Part shown: positions 34,188-42,746 of the stretch, piece after piece | How the letters are laid out: each line of letters starts with the position of its first letter | Numbering within the stretch: the stretch's first letter is position 1 | Source of the DNA: Paenibacillus amylolyticus | GTDB lineage: Bacteria; Bacillota; Bacilli; Paenibacillales; Paenibacillaceae | DNA: 64,000 nt | NCBI RefSeq assembly: GCF_001570725.1 | Contig: NZ_BCNV01000005.1 | Span: forward strand, 186,001-250,000 | Reading direction: 5' to 3' | Notes under the pieces: model-generated | Told to the model about the DNA's origin: nothing | Database searches by the model: none | What the model saw: only the letters and a program-made list of their open reading frames with translations | Translations under genes and position numbers: made by a program

Positions 34188-35164
34188 TGGAAAATAAACA
34201 TACCTCTGAGCAACCTCTTGCCAGCTTTCAGGTCATTACGGACACACATGTGCGGGATGAGGCAGACCATATTCATAATCGGCATCTGGACCAAGCATTA
34301 GCTGACATAGCTACATTTAGTCAGGGGAGCAGTGGAATCATGCATGTGGGTGATGTGACGGATCGGGGGTTGCCGAGTGAATATCGTGAGTTGCAACGCA
34401 TATGGAAGCAACATGCGGAGAACTTGCCGGACATCCGTTACACGGTAGGTAACCATGATATTGGAGCCGTGGTATGGCAAGATCCGCCGATCGTTTTGCT
34501 CGAGATGAAAGAATATGAAGTAGCTGAGTTATTGGAGCAGGAGGGCCAAGATATCTCAGAAGAAGCTGCATCCATTACCGTCGCCGGGTTATGGCAACGT
34601 CGCTTAAGTGATTTTGAAGGGACAACAGGCATGAGGGGCTCTTACCACGATCATTGGATCGATGGGTATCATTATATATTCCTGGGCACTGAGCAACCTC
34701 ATCCGAAGGATTGTGATATGTCGACTGAACAGTTGGAGTGGCTGGATGCGAAATTGTCTGAGCGTGCAACACTAGATCATCCCATCTTCCTGTTCTTGCA
34801 CCAGCCGCTTATGGATACGGTAGCTGGATCGTTAAAGGAACAGGGATGGTATGGTGTGAATCAGGATGCTGAACTCAAAGCGGTTCTTGCTAAATACCCG
34901 CAAGCAATCCTCTTCTCTGGCCATACCCATTGGCAACTGGAAGCACTGCATACGATGTACGATGGTGCAGGCCACATGCCAACCATGTTCAATGCTTCGT
35001 CTGTAGGTTATCTCTGGACAGATCAGGATGAGCATCTGGAAGGTAGTGAAGGACTTCATGTGGAGATTTATAAGGATCGAGTGGTTGTAAAGGGGCGGAA
35101 CTTTGTTACGGGCGAATGGATCGAGGGTGTTGCGTTTACGGTAAGTTATCCTGTAGAAGGGTAG
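34187..35164 (+). CDS. Calcineurin-like metallophosphoesterase
   Basis: The protein has 325 residues. Dinuclear metal-site motifs are complete: 'ITDTHVRD' (Asp19/His21), 'MHVGDVTDRG', 'TVGNHDIGAV', 'FLFLHQPL' and 'LFSGHTHWQLEAL'. There is no signal peptide, so it acts in the cytosol. GpdQ-like members cleave glycerophosphodiesters, and phosphodiester cleavage fits an operon with a UgpABE-like importer and a HAD phosphatase (inference). Start ATG 34187 overlaps the SMR stop codon. Confidence 0.9.
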   Translation: MENKHTSEQPLASFQVITDTHVRDEADHIHNRHLDQALADIATFSQGSSGIMHVGDVTDRGLPSEYRELQRIWKQHAENLPDIRYTVGNHDIGAVVWQDPPIVLLEMKEYEVAELLEQEGQDISEEAASITVAGLWQRRLSDFEGTTGMRGSYHDHWIDGYHYIFLGTEQPHPKDCDMSTEQLEWLDAKLSERATLDHPIFLFLHQPLMDTVAGSLKEQGWYGVNQDAELKAVLAKYPQAILFSGHTHWQLEALHTMYDGAGHMPTMFNASSVGYLWTDQDEHLEGSEGLHVEIYKDRVVVKGRNFVTGEWIEGVAFTVSYPVEG

Positions 35165-35202
35165 TTATTTGGGTGATAAAAAGGAAAGGGTTACTCTAAG
35201 GG

Positions 35203-35258
35203 GCAATGCCATTAAGACAAGTTAAACTTAATGACATTGCTTTAAGGGTGGCCTTTTT
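35203..35258 (+). terminator. Probable terminator of the transporter operon
   Basis: GCAATGCCATTAAG pairs with CTTAATGACATTGC over a 10-base loop, and a later CCTTTTT run follows at 35252-35258. The remaining bases to 35443 hold no gene that I can see. Confidence 0.5.
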
Positions 35259-35443
35259 GGTATCCGTCTTAAAGATATGTATCAGATCATGCATCCCATA
35301 AAGTTCCACGTGAAACGTAGCAGAAGGGATGTGAATTTGGGTAAAGTTGTAAATGAGTGTTCGTACAAACTATACTCAAATAAGTACACATTAACTGATT
35401 AAACGCTAGTCTAACCTATTCATGGAGAGGAAGTAGAAGCGGC

Positions 35444-36901
35444 ATGAGAGAACTTCAAGTTGCAACGAAGTACGGTACTGTTCAAGGCGAGCTTTTGCAT
35501 GGTGCAAGCGTATGGAAGGGTATACCCTATGCTAAACCCCCAGTAGGTGAGTTACGTTTCCAGGCTCCGGTTCAACCCGAGACATGGGAGGGAATAAGAC
35601 AGGCCACTCAATTTGGCCCTGAGAATATACAGCAACGAAACCATCAACCAGAAGGTGTGACAGGAACCCCGAATGAATCAGAAGATAGTCTATATCTGAA
35701 CATATGGGCACCTAAGGAAAAGGGAGCGAAACCACTACCGGTTATGGTGTGGATTCATGGTGGTTCCTTTGTAGCCGGCTCCGGAAGTTTCCCTGTATAC
35801 GATGGTACACAGTTGGCCCTTCGAGGTGACTTAATCGTCGTGACGATCAACTACCGACTTGGACCACTCGGATTCATGCATATGGCACCGCTAGGTGACT
35901 CATTTGCCACGAATGTTGGTCTGCTGGATCAGGTAGCGGCGCTGCAGTGGGTGAAAGATAACATCTCTACTTTTGGCGGTGATGCGAACCAAGTCACGGT
36001 ATTCGGAGAATCGGCAGGCAGCATGAGTATCGCAGCATTGATGGCTATGCCTGCCTCCAAGGGACTGTTTCAACGTGTCATTATGCAAAGTGGAGCTTCA
36101 CAGTTCATGCCGGCAGAACAAGCATCTGCTGTACGTGATGGCATGCTGAAGATTCTGGGCGTAGAGCCAAGTGACCTACAGAAGCTAAAGACGATTCCGG
36201 CAGAGCAGATCATCGCAGCCGCAGAAACGATCAAACAGCAGAGCGGTGCAGGGATGGCCTTGTTATTCCAGCCTGTACTGGATGCAGTAACTCTGCCTCA
36301 GACGCCGCTTCAGGCGATAAGCGAGGGTAAGGCGAAGGATATTCCTGTGTTAATCGGTACAACGTTGCATGAAGGTTCGTTGTTTATCCAGCCGCATATT
36401 CCGTATTCACCAGAGATCGATATGGTACAAGCCGTTGACTTTATGACGCCGGATCTGGAGAATCGTGCAGCTATTGCAGACAGCTATCCCAAAACGGCAG
36501 ATGGTCAAGCACAGGTCATGACCGATCTATATTTCTGGCGTTCTTCGGTACAATATGCGGCTGCACAGCAGCAACATGCGCCAGTGTGGATGTATCGTTT
36601 CGATTGGGTGATGCCAGAGCATCCACTTCTTCATAAAGCAGTTCACAGCATTGAAATGTACTTTGTCTTCAATACACTGCCTGTATTGAAATATATGAAT
36701 GCCGAGCCGGATGAGGCCGCAGCGGAACTAGCGCTTAAAGTACAGGATGCTTGGATTTCTTTTGCCAAGAACGGTAAACCGGCTACCGCAGGGGTGGACT
36801 GGCCTGCTTATGAGCAGGATCGCGCGACATTGATCTTCGACCATGAGATTGAAGTTGTACATGATCCTGAGGCATCCAAACGTGAGTTACTGGGGCTGTA
36901 G
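35444..36901 (+). CDS. Type-B carboxylesterase (para-nitrobenzyl esterase-like)
   Basis: The protein has 485 residues, as for Bacillus PnbA. It has an alpha/beta-hydrolase fold with 'GIPYAKPPVGELRF', the oxyanion-hole 'WIHGGSFVAGSG', nucleophile Ser190 in 'VFGESAGSMS' and the downstream catalytic His in 'HPLLHKAVHSIEM'. It has no signal peptide, so it is cytosolic. It hydrolyses small carboxyl esters; the natural substrate is unknown. Start ATG 35444 follows GAGAGGAAG. Confidence 0.92.
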   Translation: MRELQVATKYGTVQGELLHGASVWKGIPYAKPPVGELRFQAPVQPETWEGIRQATQFGPENIQQRNHQPEGVTGTPNESEDSLYLNIWAPKEKGAKPLPVMVWIHGGSFVAGSGSFPVYDGTQLALRGDLIVVTINYRLGPLGFMHMAPLGDSFATNVGLLDQVAALQWVKDNISTFGGDANQVTVFGESAGSMSIAALMAMPASKGLFQRVIMQSGASQFMPAEQASAVRDGMLKILGVEPSDLQKLKTIPAEQIIAAAETIKQQSGAGMALLFQPVLDAVTLPQTPLQAISEGKAKDIPVLIGTTLHEGSLFIQPHIPYSPEIDMVQAVDFMTPDLENRAAIADSYPKTADGQAQVMTDLYFWRSSVQYAAAQQQHAPVWMYRFDWVMPEHPLLHKAVHSIEMYFVFNTLPVLKYMNAEPDEAAAELALKVQDAWISFAKNGKPATAGVDWPAYEQDRATLIFDHEIEVVHDPEASKRELLGL

Positions 36902-36959
36902 TCCGAATGTGCTGTTGCATCCATGCAATGTATAACTAGCTATAAGGCCACAATGATAT

Positions 36960-37003
36960 AAAAAGGCGACCTCCATTCTTTATCGTGGAAGTCGCCTTTT
37001 TAT
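36960..37003. terminator. Bidirectional terminator
   Basis: AAAAAGGCGAC..TCCA pairs with TGGA..GTCGCCTTTTT between convergent genes. Confidence 0.85.
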
Positions 37004-37037
37004 AATTCCGGTTACGGATGCACAGCAGACATGATAA

Positions 37038-38189
37038 CTATTTACGAGAGGCCCGTGTGCGGGACACCTCATCGAAGTAGAAGGAACGTTTTCCACGGGA
37101 GAACAGCACGATCAAGATATGGACGAACAAGATGAAGGAGATCAGCATAGATAGACCAAACATTCCCACAGAGATCCATGCGCGATAGGGTTCAAGCATG
37201 ACATCCGGATGACCGGAAAACGCATAATCGTTGACTAAGCGAATGATCGTAAATAGTAGCCATGGAACATAGAGTGAAATAAATCTTTTAAATAAAGATT
37301 CACTGGTAGCTGTGCCAGTCTGACGATCCACATAGCGGAAGCGCAAGATGGCCGAGCCTGGAGTTACCCCATTTCGTACCCAAGGGATGAAGAACAGGAC
37401 AATGACCATAGCAATGGATGTACTTAGGGCATCACTGATCACATCAGATGCTGTGAAGATGGAGATCAGATTCGAAAGGAAGACAACACCGAATCCATCG
37501 ATCATCAGTGCGAGCAATTGAGGCATAGTATACACTCGGTTTTGCTCCACAATTTGTTCGCTCTTCGCCTGAATGCTTGCACGTGATGGGAATAAAGCAA
37601 GCAGGATGGGCGCTGTGACAAATCCAAGTATGGTTCCTGACGTATTCAATAGCAAATCATCCACATCGAAGAGGCGGTAAGGACAATTATAATACCCGTA
37701 GAATCCGGTGATTTGGGTGATCTCGAAGAATAAGGAAAGCCCGAATCCGCCAAGCAGGGCATACGTCCAGAACGATCTCTTTTGGAAAAAATAACGGATG
37801 TATACACCCAGCAGCATGAGAAGCAGGACATTAAACAACACTTGCAGAAAGGCTCTGCCCTGAATCATTCCGATATAGGTGGAAGGCTGGGACCATACAA
37901 TGGGAGTTTCTTTCATGATGTCTTTGACAAAGGTGAATGGAACCAGATTGTAGTAGATCGTGTCAGCGGCTTGCTGCGCACAGGTATCTTGCGTAGTCGG
38001 AAACGGGAGAATGACGAGGCAATAGGCAGCCAGAATATAAAAGATAAAGGAAAAGCTTACGCCAAACCTTGACCAACTGAAGAAGCCGTCTTTACGATAC
38101 CCATAGATCAACCACGGCACCAGCAAAAACATAGCCGCGACGACAAAGATCAAAAAAGCCGTTTGCACAGGGAAAACATATGAAGACAT
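37038..38189 (-). CDS. VanZ-like / RDD-domain membrane protein
   Basis: The protein has 383 residues and about nine or ten hydrophobic helices. The N-terminal ~210 residues have the VanZ-like pattern ('YNLVPFTFVKDIM', 'FLQVLFNVLLLMLLGVYIRY', 'FEITQITGFYGYYNCPYRLF', 'DVDDLLLNTSGTILGF'). The C-terminal ~160 residues form an RDD domain ('QLLALMIDGFGVVFLSNLIS', 'ILRFRYVDRQTG'). VanZ-type proteins confer low-level teicoplanin resistance in one well-known case, but most homologues have no known role. Start ATG 38189 follows AAAGGAG. Confidence 0.85.
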   Translation of the reverse strand: MSSYVFPVQTAFLIFVVAAMFLLVPWLIYGYRKDGFFSWSRFGVSFSFIFYILAAYCLVILPFPTTQDTCAQQAADTIYYNLVPFTFVKDIMKETPIVWSQPSTYIGMIQGRAFLQVLFNVLLLMLLGVYIRYFFQKRSFWTYALLGGFGLSLFFEITQITGFYGYYNCPYRLFDVDDLLLNTSGTILGFVTAPILLALFPSRASIQAKSEQIVEQNRVYTMPQLLALMIDGFGVVFLSNLISIFTASDVISDALSTSIAMVIVLFFIPWVRNGVTPGSAILRFRYVDRQTGTATSESLFKRFISLYVPWLLFTIIRLVNDYAFSGHPDVMLEPYRAWISVGMFGLSMLISFILFVHILIVLFSRGKRSFYFDEVSRTRASRK

Positions 38190-38430
38190 GAGTGGGCACT
38201 CCTTTGGTAGTAAATATAGTAACTCTCATGGAGAAATAGAGATTCAATTTCATGTATTTATAGCGCGTATCTAATAGTTACATCATAAGTAGTTACCCTT
38301 AAAGTGAGGGATGCATGAACCTTAAATTTGGTTTAAATCCATTCATGCAGTGACCAAGCGTATGGAACATATCGCCGAAATCCCGTATACTTGCGGGAAA
38401 GCCAATCGTAGAATGGAGAGTTTAATACAT

Positions 38431-38772
38431 ATGTCTAATTTGCCTAACTGCCCGAAATGTAATTCTGAGTACACGTACGAGGATGGTAACCTGCTGGTCT
38501 GCCCAGAGTGTGCGCATGAATGGTCTTTGGAAGCAGACAATGAGAACGCAGAGGATACAAAAGTAATCCGTGATGCCAACGGAAATGTGCTAAATGATGG
38601 CGATACCGTTACGGTCATTAAAGATCTGAAGGTAAAAGGCAGTTCACTCGTGGTCAAACAGGGCACAAAGGTGAAGAATATCCGCCTGATTGATGGGGAT
38701 CATGATATTGATTGCAAGATCGACAGCCTGGGTGCGATGAAGTTGAAGTCTGAGTTTGTGAAAAAGATATAA
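38431..38772 (+). CDS. PhnA/YjdM-family zinc-ribbon protein
   Basis: The protein has 113 residues, the usual length. The N-terminal zinc ribbon is '[20 protein letters not shown]' plus 'CPECAHEW' (four Cys). The C-terminal PhnA domain is '[20 protein letters not shown]'. Despite its name, its link to alkylphosphonate use is doubtful and its function is unknown. Start ATG 38431 lies 10 bases after GGAGAG; the open frame extends further upstream without a ribosome site. Confidence 0.9.
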   Translation: MSNLPNCPKCNSEYTYEDGNLLVCPECAHEWSLEADNENAEDTKVIRDANGNVLNDGDTVTVIKDLKVKGSSLVVKQGTKVKNIRLIDGDHDIDCKIDSLGAMKLKSEFVKKI

Positions 38773-38780
38773 GATCAAGA

Positions 38781-38824
38781 AACGTTCAGTCCCGCTTTCA
38801 ACGGGAATTGAACGTTTTTTTTTG
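38781..38824 (+). terminator. Terminator after phnA-like gene
   Basis: AACGTTCAGTCCCG pairs with CGGGAATTGAACGTT, and nine T residues follow. Confidence 0.9.
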
Positions 38825-38922
38825 TTTGACAGGAAATATTTAGTAGATATATACTGATTGGAATTTATTTTTTTGAACATGTTTGAGTAGCCTACATATA
38901 AGAAAAGGCAGGTGTCAGAGCG

Positions 38923-39735
38923 ATGAAGAGAGATCACATTATTGAATATTATTCCGGATTTGATGAGTGGGGGAGATTGGAGCGGGAACCGATTGAGTTC
39001 ATCATTAACATGCATTACATCAGGGAGCATCTCCCCGCTACTGGTTGTATTCTGGATAATGGCGCAGGACCGGGAAAGTATGCCATGGAACTGGCGAAGC
39101 TGGGGTACCAACTCACTTTATCTGATCTGACACCGTCCTCCGTGGATACTGCACGGGAAAAGGCTCAGGAGTTCGGTCTGACACAGCAATTCGATGGATT
39201 TCATGTTCTCGATGCCACCTCGCTCTCCGGTATGGCTGACGAGACATATGATGCATCCCTCATGCTGGGGCCGTTATATCATCTGCAGACTGTCGAGGAG
39301 CGTGTGGCTGCTGTAAGAGAGCTGTATCGTGTAACCAAGCCAGGAGGCGTGGTGTTTGTAGCGATGCAAAGCCGAATGCGCATGAGTATCAATTCGCTGC
39401 AATCCCCGCAGAACTGGAAACCAAATGATCACATGGTAGCCATCCGTTCTTTTGTTGAGAAGGGTATATTCGATCATCAGGATCACGGACGATTCACAGG
39501 TGCTTATTACTTTAATATTCAGGACATTACACCGTTCATGGAGCAACATGGATTTGAAACTGTCGATTTGATTGGTTCATCCAGCCTTAGAGCGATGCTT
39601 ACGGACGAGCAGCAGCAATATTGGAAAGAGCGCGGCGAGTACGAAGAACTCATGCAATATATGATAGATGCCGCTAAGGACCCTTCCATATTGGGGATCT
39701 CATCGCATCTGCTGTACATCGGGAGGAAGAAATAA
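38923..39735 (+). CDS. Class I SAM-dependent methyltransferase
   Basis: The protein has 270 residues. SAM-binding motif I is 'ILDNGAGPGKYAMELAKLG', followed by 'LTLSDLTPSSVDTAREKA' and motif 'ASLMLGPLYHLQTVEERV', with post-motif 'LYRVTKPGGVVFVAM'. It is a methyltransferase-11/25-type small-molecule enzyme with unknown substrate. Start ATG 38923 has AGGCAGG upstream. The gene is monocistronic. Confidence 0.9.
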   Translation: MKRDHIIEYYSGFDEWGRLEREPIEFIINMHYIREHLPATGCILDNGAGPGKYAMELAKLGYQLTLSDLTPSSVDTAREKAQEFGLTQQFDGFHVLDATSLSGMADETYDASLMLGPLYHLQTVEERVAAVRELYRVTKPGGVVFVAMQSRMRMSINSLQSPQNWKPNDHMVAIRSFVEKGIFDHQDHGRFTGAYYFNIQDITPFMEQHGFETVDLIGSSSLRAMLTDEQQQYWKERGEYEELMQYMIDAAKDPSILGISSHLLYIGRKK

Positions 39736-39847
39736 TAGATTTACAGGCAATGCTCTAGAAAATGTATATAATTTAGAAAATTTCAGCCCATGGAATGCTG
39801 TTTGTACATGATATAATATTTCTATCTAATGGTCTGGAGGTGTCAAT

Positions 39848-40105
39848 ATGCAATGGAAGGAAGTTCAGGAGCGATTCCCTAATGAGTGGGTCGTTTTTGA
39901 GGCAACCAAGGCGCATTCAAGAGAAGGCCAGCGTTACATTGAAGAGATGGCAGTGATTGATTCATTTGATGATTCTACGAAGGCACTAAAACGTTATGGT
40001 GAATTGCATCAGGAAGATCCCAGACGGGAATACTGCTTTTTTCACACTTCACGTCCAGAAGTTGTGGCAAGAGAACGATATGTTGGCATGAGAGGTCCTC
40101 GATGA
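39848..40105 (+). CDS. Small protein paired with the retropepsin-like gene
   Basis: The protein has 85 residues and is soluble and charged, with no signal peptide: 'WKEVQERFPNEWVVFEATKA', 'MAVIDSFDDSTKALKRYGEL'. The fold could be alpha/beta; I cannot name it. A strong ribosome site (CTGGAGGTG) precedes ATG 39848. Its stop codon overlaps the start codon of the protease-like gene (ATGA), so the two are translated together and probably work together. Confidence 0.8.
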   Translation: MQWKEVQERFPNEWVVFEATKAHSREGQRYIEEMAVIDSFDDSTKALKRYGELHQEDPRREYCFFHTSRPEVVARERYVGMRGPR

Positions 40106-40488
40106 AAATTTTAGAGATTTATGGTCTACCCTTCATAAGCATAAAACTTGAATTTAGAGGAGAATTACTACAATTAGAAAAAGTCCTTTTGGATACCGGA
40201 TCAGCTAGTACATTGTTGAATGCAGATGCAGTTCGGGAAGTAGGAATGGTTCCTGAAGAGGATGATATCGTTGATATTATAAGAGGTGTAGGCGGTATAG
40301 AGTATGTTTATACCAAGTCGCTCGATTCTATAACTGTAGATGGAACAACGATTAATAATTTTCAAGTTGAAATAGGAAATATGGATTATGGTTTGGAGAT
40401 TGACGGAATTCTGGGATTTAATTTTATGAAACAGACTGGTGTTGTAATTAATACCAACCTGATGGAACTAAGTATAGACAAGCCATAA
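40102..40488 (+). CDS. Retropepsin-like aspartic protease domain protein
   Basis: The protein has 128 residues, the size of one retroviral-type protease protomer. The active-site triad is in 'VLLDTGSASTLLNADAV' (Asp31-Thr-Gly) and the second conserved element in 'DGILGFNFMKQTGVVINTN'. Such single-domain clan-AA proteins act as dimers. It has no signal peptide or membrane segment. Base composition is clearly more AT-rich than that of flanking genes, suggesting a different history. The target is unknown; the co-translated 85-residue partner is a candidate regulator or substrate. Confidence 0.85.
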   Translation: MKILEIYGLPFISIKLEFRGELLQLEKVLLDTGSASTLLNADAVREVGMVPEEDDIVDIIRGVGGIEYVYTKSLDSITVDGTTINNFQVEIGNMDYGLEIDGILGFNFMKQTGVVINTNLMELSIDKP

Positions 40489-40507
40489 TTATAGAAAAAA
40501 ATCATAA

Positions 40508-40544
40508 AAGTGCCCTCTGGAAACAGAGGGTACTTGTGTTTTTC
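40508..40544 (+). terminator. Terminator of the retropepsin-like pair
   Basis: AAGTGCCCTCTG-GAAA-CAGAGGGTACTT stem-loop followed by GTGTTTTT. Confidence 0.85.
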
Positions 40545-40642
40545 ACAAAAATAGTTCAATATTAAGATACATAACAAAAGGTGATATACTTACAATAGGT
40601 TAGATGAACAACGGATCGCTTCATACCAGGGAGGAACAGACA

Positions 40643-41704
40643 ATGGAAATCGGAATTAGTACATTTGTGGAGACGAACCGGGATGTAAAAACAGGAGAAC
40701 TTATCAGTCATGCGCAGCGCATTCGCGATGTTGTTGAAGAGATTGTTTTGGCAGATCAGGTGGGTCTGGATGTATATGGCGTGGGAGAACATCATCGTGC
40801 TGACTATGCGGCTTCATCACCAGCTGTCATTCTGGCGGCTGCAGCTTCGCAGACCAAGAATATTCGCCTGACGAGTGCGGTAACGGTGCTTTCATCACAT
40901 GATCCGGTACGGGTATATCAGGATTTTGCGACACTGGACGGCATTTCGAACGGGCGTGCAGAGATTATGGCAGGGCGGGGATCATTTATCGAATCGTTCC
41001 CACTGTTTGGCTACGATCTGAATGACTACGATGAGTTATTCGACGAGAAACTGGATTTATTGCTTAAGCTGCGTGATTCGGAAAAAGTAACCTGGGAAGG
41101 CAAACACCGCCCTTCCTTTAACAATCTGGGCATCTACCCACGCCCGGTACAGGAAAAACTTCCGGTATGGATTGGCAGTGGCGGTAATCAGGAGTCCGTC
41201 GTCCGTGCAGGGCTGCTTGGTTTGCCACTGGTGCTTGCCATTATTGGTGGCCGTCCGGTACAATTCGCACCACTGGTGGAGCTGTACAAGAAAGCAGCAG
41301 CACATGCAGGACATGATGCTTCCAAGCTGACCGTTGCTTCTCACTCTCACGGCTTTATTGCCGATACAACAGACGAAGCTGTGGAGAAATTCTTCCCGCC
41401 AGCGCAAGCGGTCATGAACATATTGGGTCGTGAACGTGGCTGGGGACACTACAGCCGTGCAACATTTGATGCGGCGCGTAGCCTTGAGGGTGCTTTGTAC
41501 GTGGGAGATGTGGATACGGTCGCTCAGAAGATTATCTATCTGCGCAAAGAAGTCGGCATTACCCGCTTCATGTTACACACTCCACTCGGCACCATGCCAC
41601 ATAACGAGGTTATGAGAGCAATCGAACTGCTTGGTAAAGAAGTCGCTCCAATCGTGCGCAAGGAAATTGCACGTTGGGAAGCGGAGAACCAAGAGACACT
41701 TTAA
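40643..41704 (+). CDS. LLM-class (luciferase-like) flavin-dependent oxidoreductase
   Basis: The protein has 353 residues and a luciferase-like TIM barrel: 'MEIGISTFVE', 'GVGEHHRADYAASSPAVILA', 'RLTSAVTVLSSHDPVRVYQD', 'DGISNGRAEIMAGRGSF', 'PVWIGSGGNQESVVRAG'. It uses reduced FMN or F420-like flavin chemistry on an unknown substrate. Start ATG 40643 follows GGGAGGA; upstream in-frame codons lie before that site. Confidence 0.9.
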   Translation: MEIGISTFVETNRDVKTGELISHAQRIRDVVEEIVLADQVGLDVYGVGEHHRADYAASSPAVILAAAASQTKNIRLTSAVTVLSSHDPVRVYQDFATLDGISNGRAEIMAGRGSFIESFPLFGYDLNDYDELFDEKLDLLLKLRDSEKVTWEGKHRPSFNNLGIYPRPVQEKLPVWIGSGGNQESVVRAGLLGLPLVLAIIGGRPVQFAPLVELYKKAAAHAGHDASKLTVASHSHGFIADTTDEAVEKFFPPAQAVMNILGRERGWGHYSRATFDAARSLEGALYVGDVDTVAQKIIYLRKEVGITRFMLHTPLGTMPHNEVMRAIELLGKEVAPIVRKEIARWEAENQETL

Positions 41705-41746
41705 TCGACTGAAGGTCGATACGGATATAAATAGAGTGAACCAAAT

Positions 41747-41795
41747 AAAGGAGCACGTCCTCGGCGTATTACGCTATTGGACCTGCTCCTTTTTC
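41747..41795. terminator. Bidirectional terminator
   Basis: AAAGGAGCACGTCC pairs with GGACCTGCTCCTTT plus T-run, between convergent genes. Confidence 0.85.
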
Positions 41796-41837
41796 GTTTA
41801 TCTTCTATAAGCTTCTGACACATCACCGACTTCATGC

Positions 41838-42497
41838 TTATTGATTCGCAGATGTACTTACAAGGGAGTGTATAACCATCGACAACGTATGATCATAGAG
41901 GGTTTTGGCAGCTTCTTCGCTCTCAATATGGCCTCCCAGGTACAGATGAATAACACCGTGTAAGGGAGCCCAGATCATTCGTACCGCAAGCAGGGGATCT
42001 TGCACCTGAAGCATTCCCTGTTCAATCGCTACCTCAACCAAGGCAGACACTTGTTTCAGTGCAGTTGCTGTTCCCTGTAAGGTCTCTCCATCTGGTTTGA
42101 ATTCGGAAAAAGATCCTCCAAACATCAGCTGATAGAAGCTAGATTGAGAAATGCCGAAGTCCCAGTAGACGTAGGCGAGATCACGGAAATATTGTTCGAA
42201 CGAGGCCTGCCGGGGGATATCTTCAAAATACTGGGCCATAAGGGAGCATCCCTCTAAATATAAATGTTTGGCTAACCCTTCTTTTTTACCGAAAAGATTA
42301 TATATGATTTTGGTGGAGCACTCCATACGTTCAGCTACGCGGCGTACCGTGACAGCCTCTGGTCCATGCTCTTGCAGTAAAGCAGCAGCAGCATGCACAA
42401 TATTTTGCCGCAGATTATCCGAGTGCTGGAGTCTGGCTTCCTGAAAGGTTGTTACTGTATGTGCAGATTCCGTGGAACCCGAATTAAGATCCTTCAT
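41838..42497 (-). CDS. TetR-family transcriptional regulator
   Basis: The protein has 219 residues. The N-terminal helix-turn-helix reads 'IVHAAAALLQEHGPEAVTVR', then 'RVAERMECSTKIIYNLFGKK'. The C-terminal ligand domain is of the TetR_C type with 'FRDLAYVYWDFGISQSSFYQ'. Start ATG 42497 is nine bases after GAGG; the ATG three codons earlier abuts it. It is divergent from an SDR gene, and matching GAAAC-N3-GTTTC palindromes lie before both genes. Confidence 0.88.
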   Translation of the reverse strand: MKDLNSGSTESAHTVTTFQEARLQHSDNLRQNIVHAAAALLQEHGPEAVTVRRVAERMECSTKIIYNLFGKKEGLAKHLYLEGCSLMAQYFEDIPRQASFEQYFRDLAYVYWDFGISQSSFYQLMFGGSFSEFKPDGETLQGTATALKQVSALVEVAIEQGMLQVQDPLLAVRMIWAPLHGVIHLYLGGHIESEEAAKTLYDHTLSMVIHSLVSTSANQ

Positions 42498-42532
42498 TGA
42501 ATTCATCCTCGTAACCGTATTGTTGTTGAACA

Positions 42533-42545
42533 GAAACTACGTTTC
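42533..42545. promoter_or_regulatory. TetR operator candidate, tetR side
   Basis: GAAACTACGTTTC, a 5-3-5 palindrome 36 bases before the tetR-type start codon. The same arms recur at 42688. Confidence 0.6.
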
Positions 42546-42687
42546 CTTCGCTATGGTCATTCTACTGTTTTACGCTGGATAACGTCAATTTAATCCGAAT
42601 GTCGAAAGTAAGCACTATTATCTAAATGCAAAATCAACAGATGCAATTTGACAGGATCATGGATTTTGGTTACGATGATTCCATAAA

Positions 42688-42700
42688 GAAACAATGTTTC
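42688..42700. promoter_or_regulatory. TetR operator candidate, SDR side
   Basis: GAAACAATGTTTC, with the same arms and spacing as the site at 42533, 47 bases before the SDR start codon. Two matched sites flanking a divergent region suggest that one dimeric regulator controls both genes. Confidence 0.6.
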
Positions 42701-42746
42701 CTAATGAAAACAAGTGTTCAAACTATGCTTAGAGGATGGATGAGAG

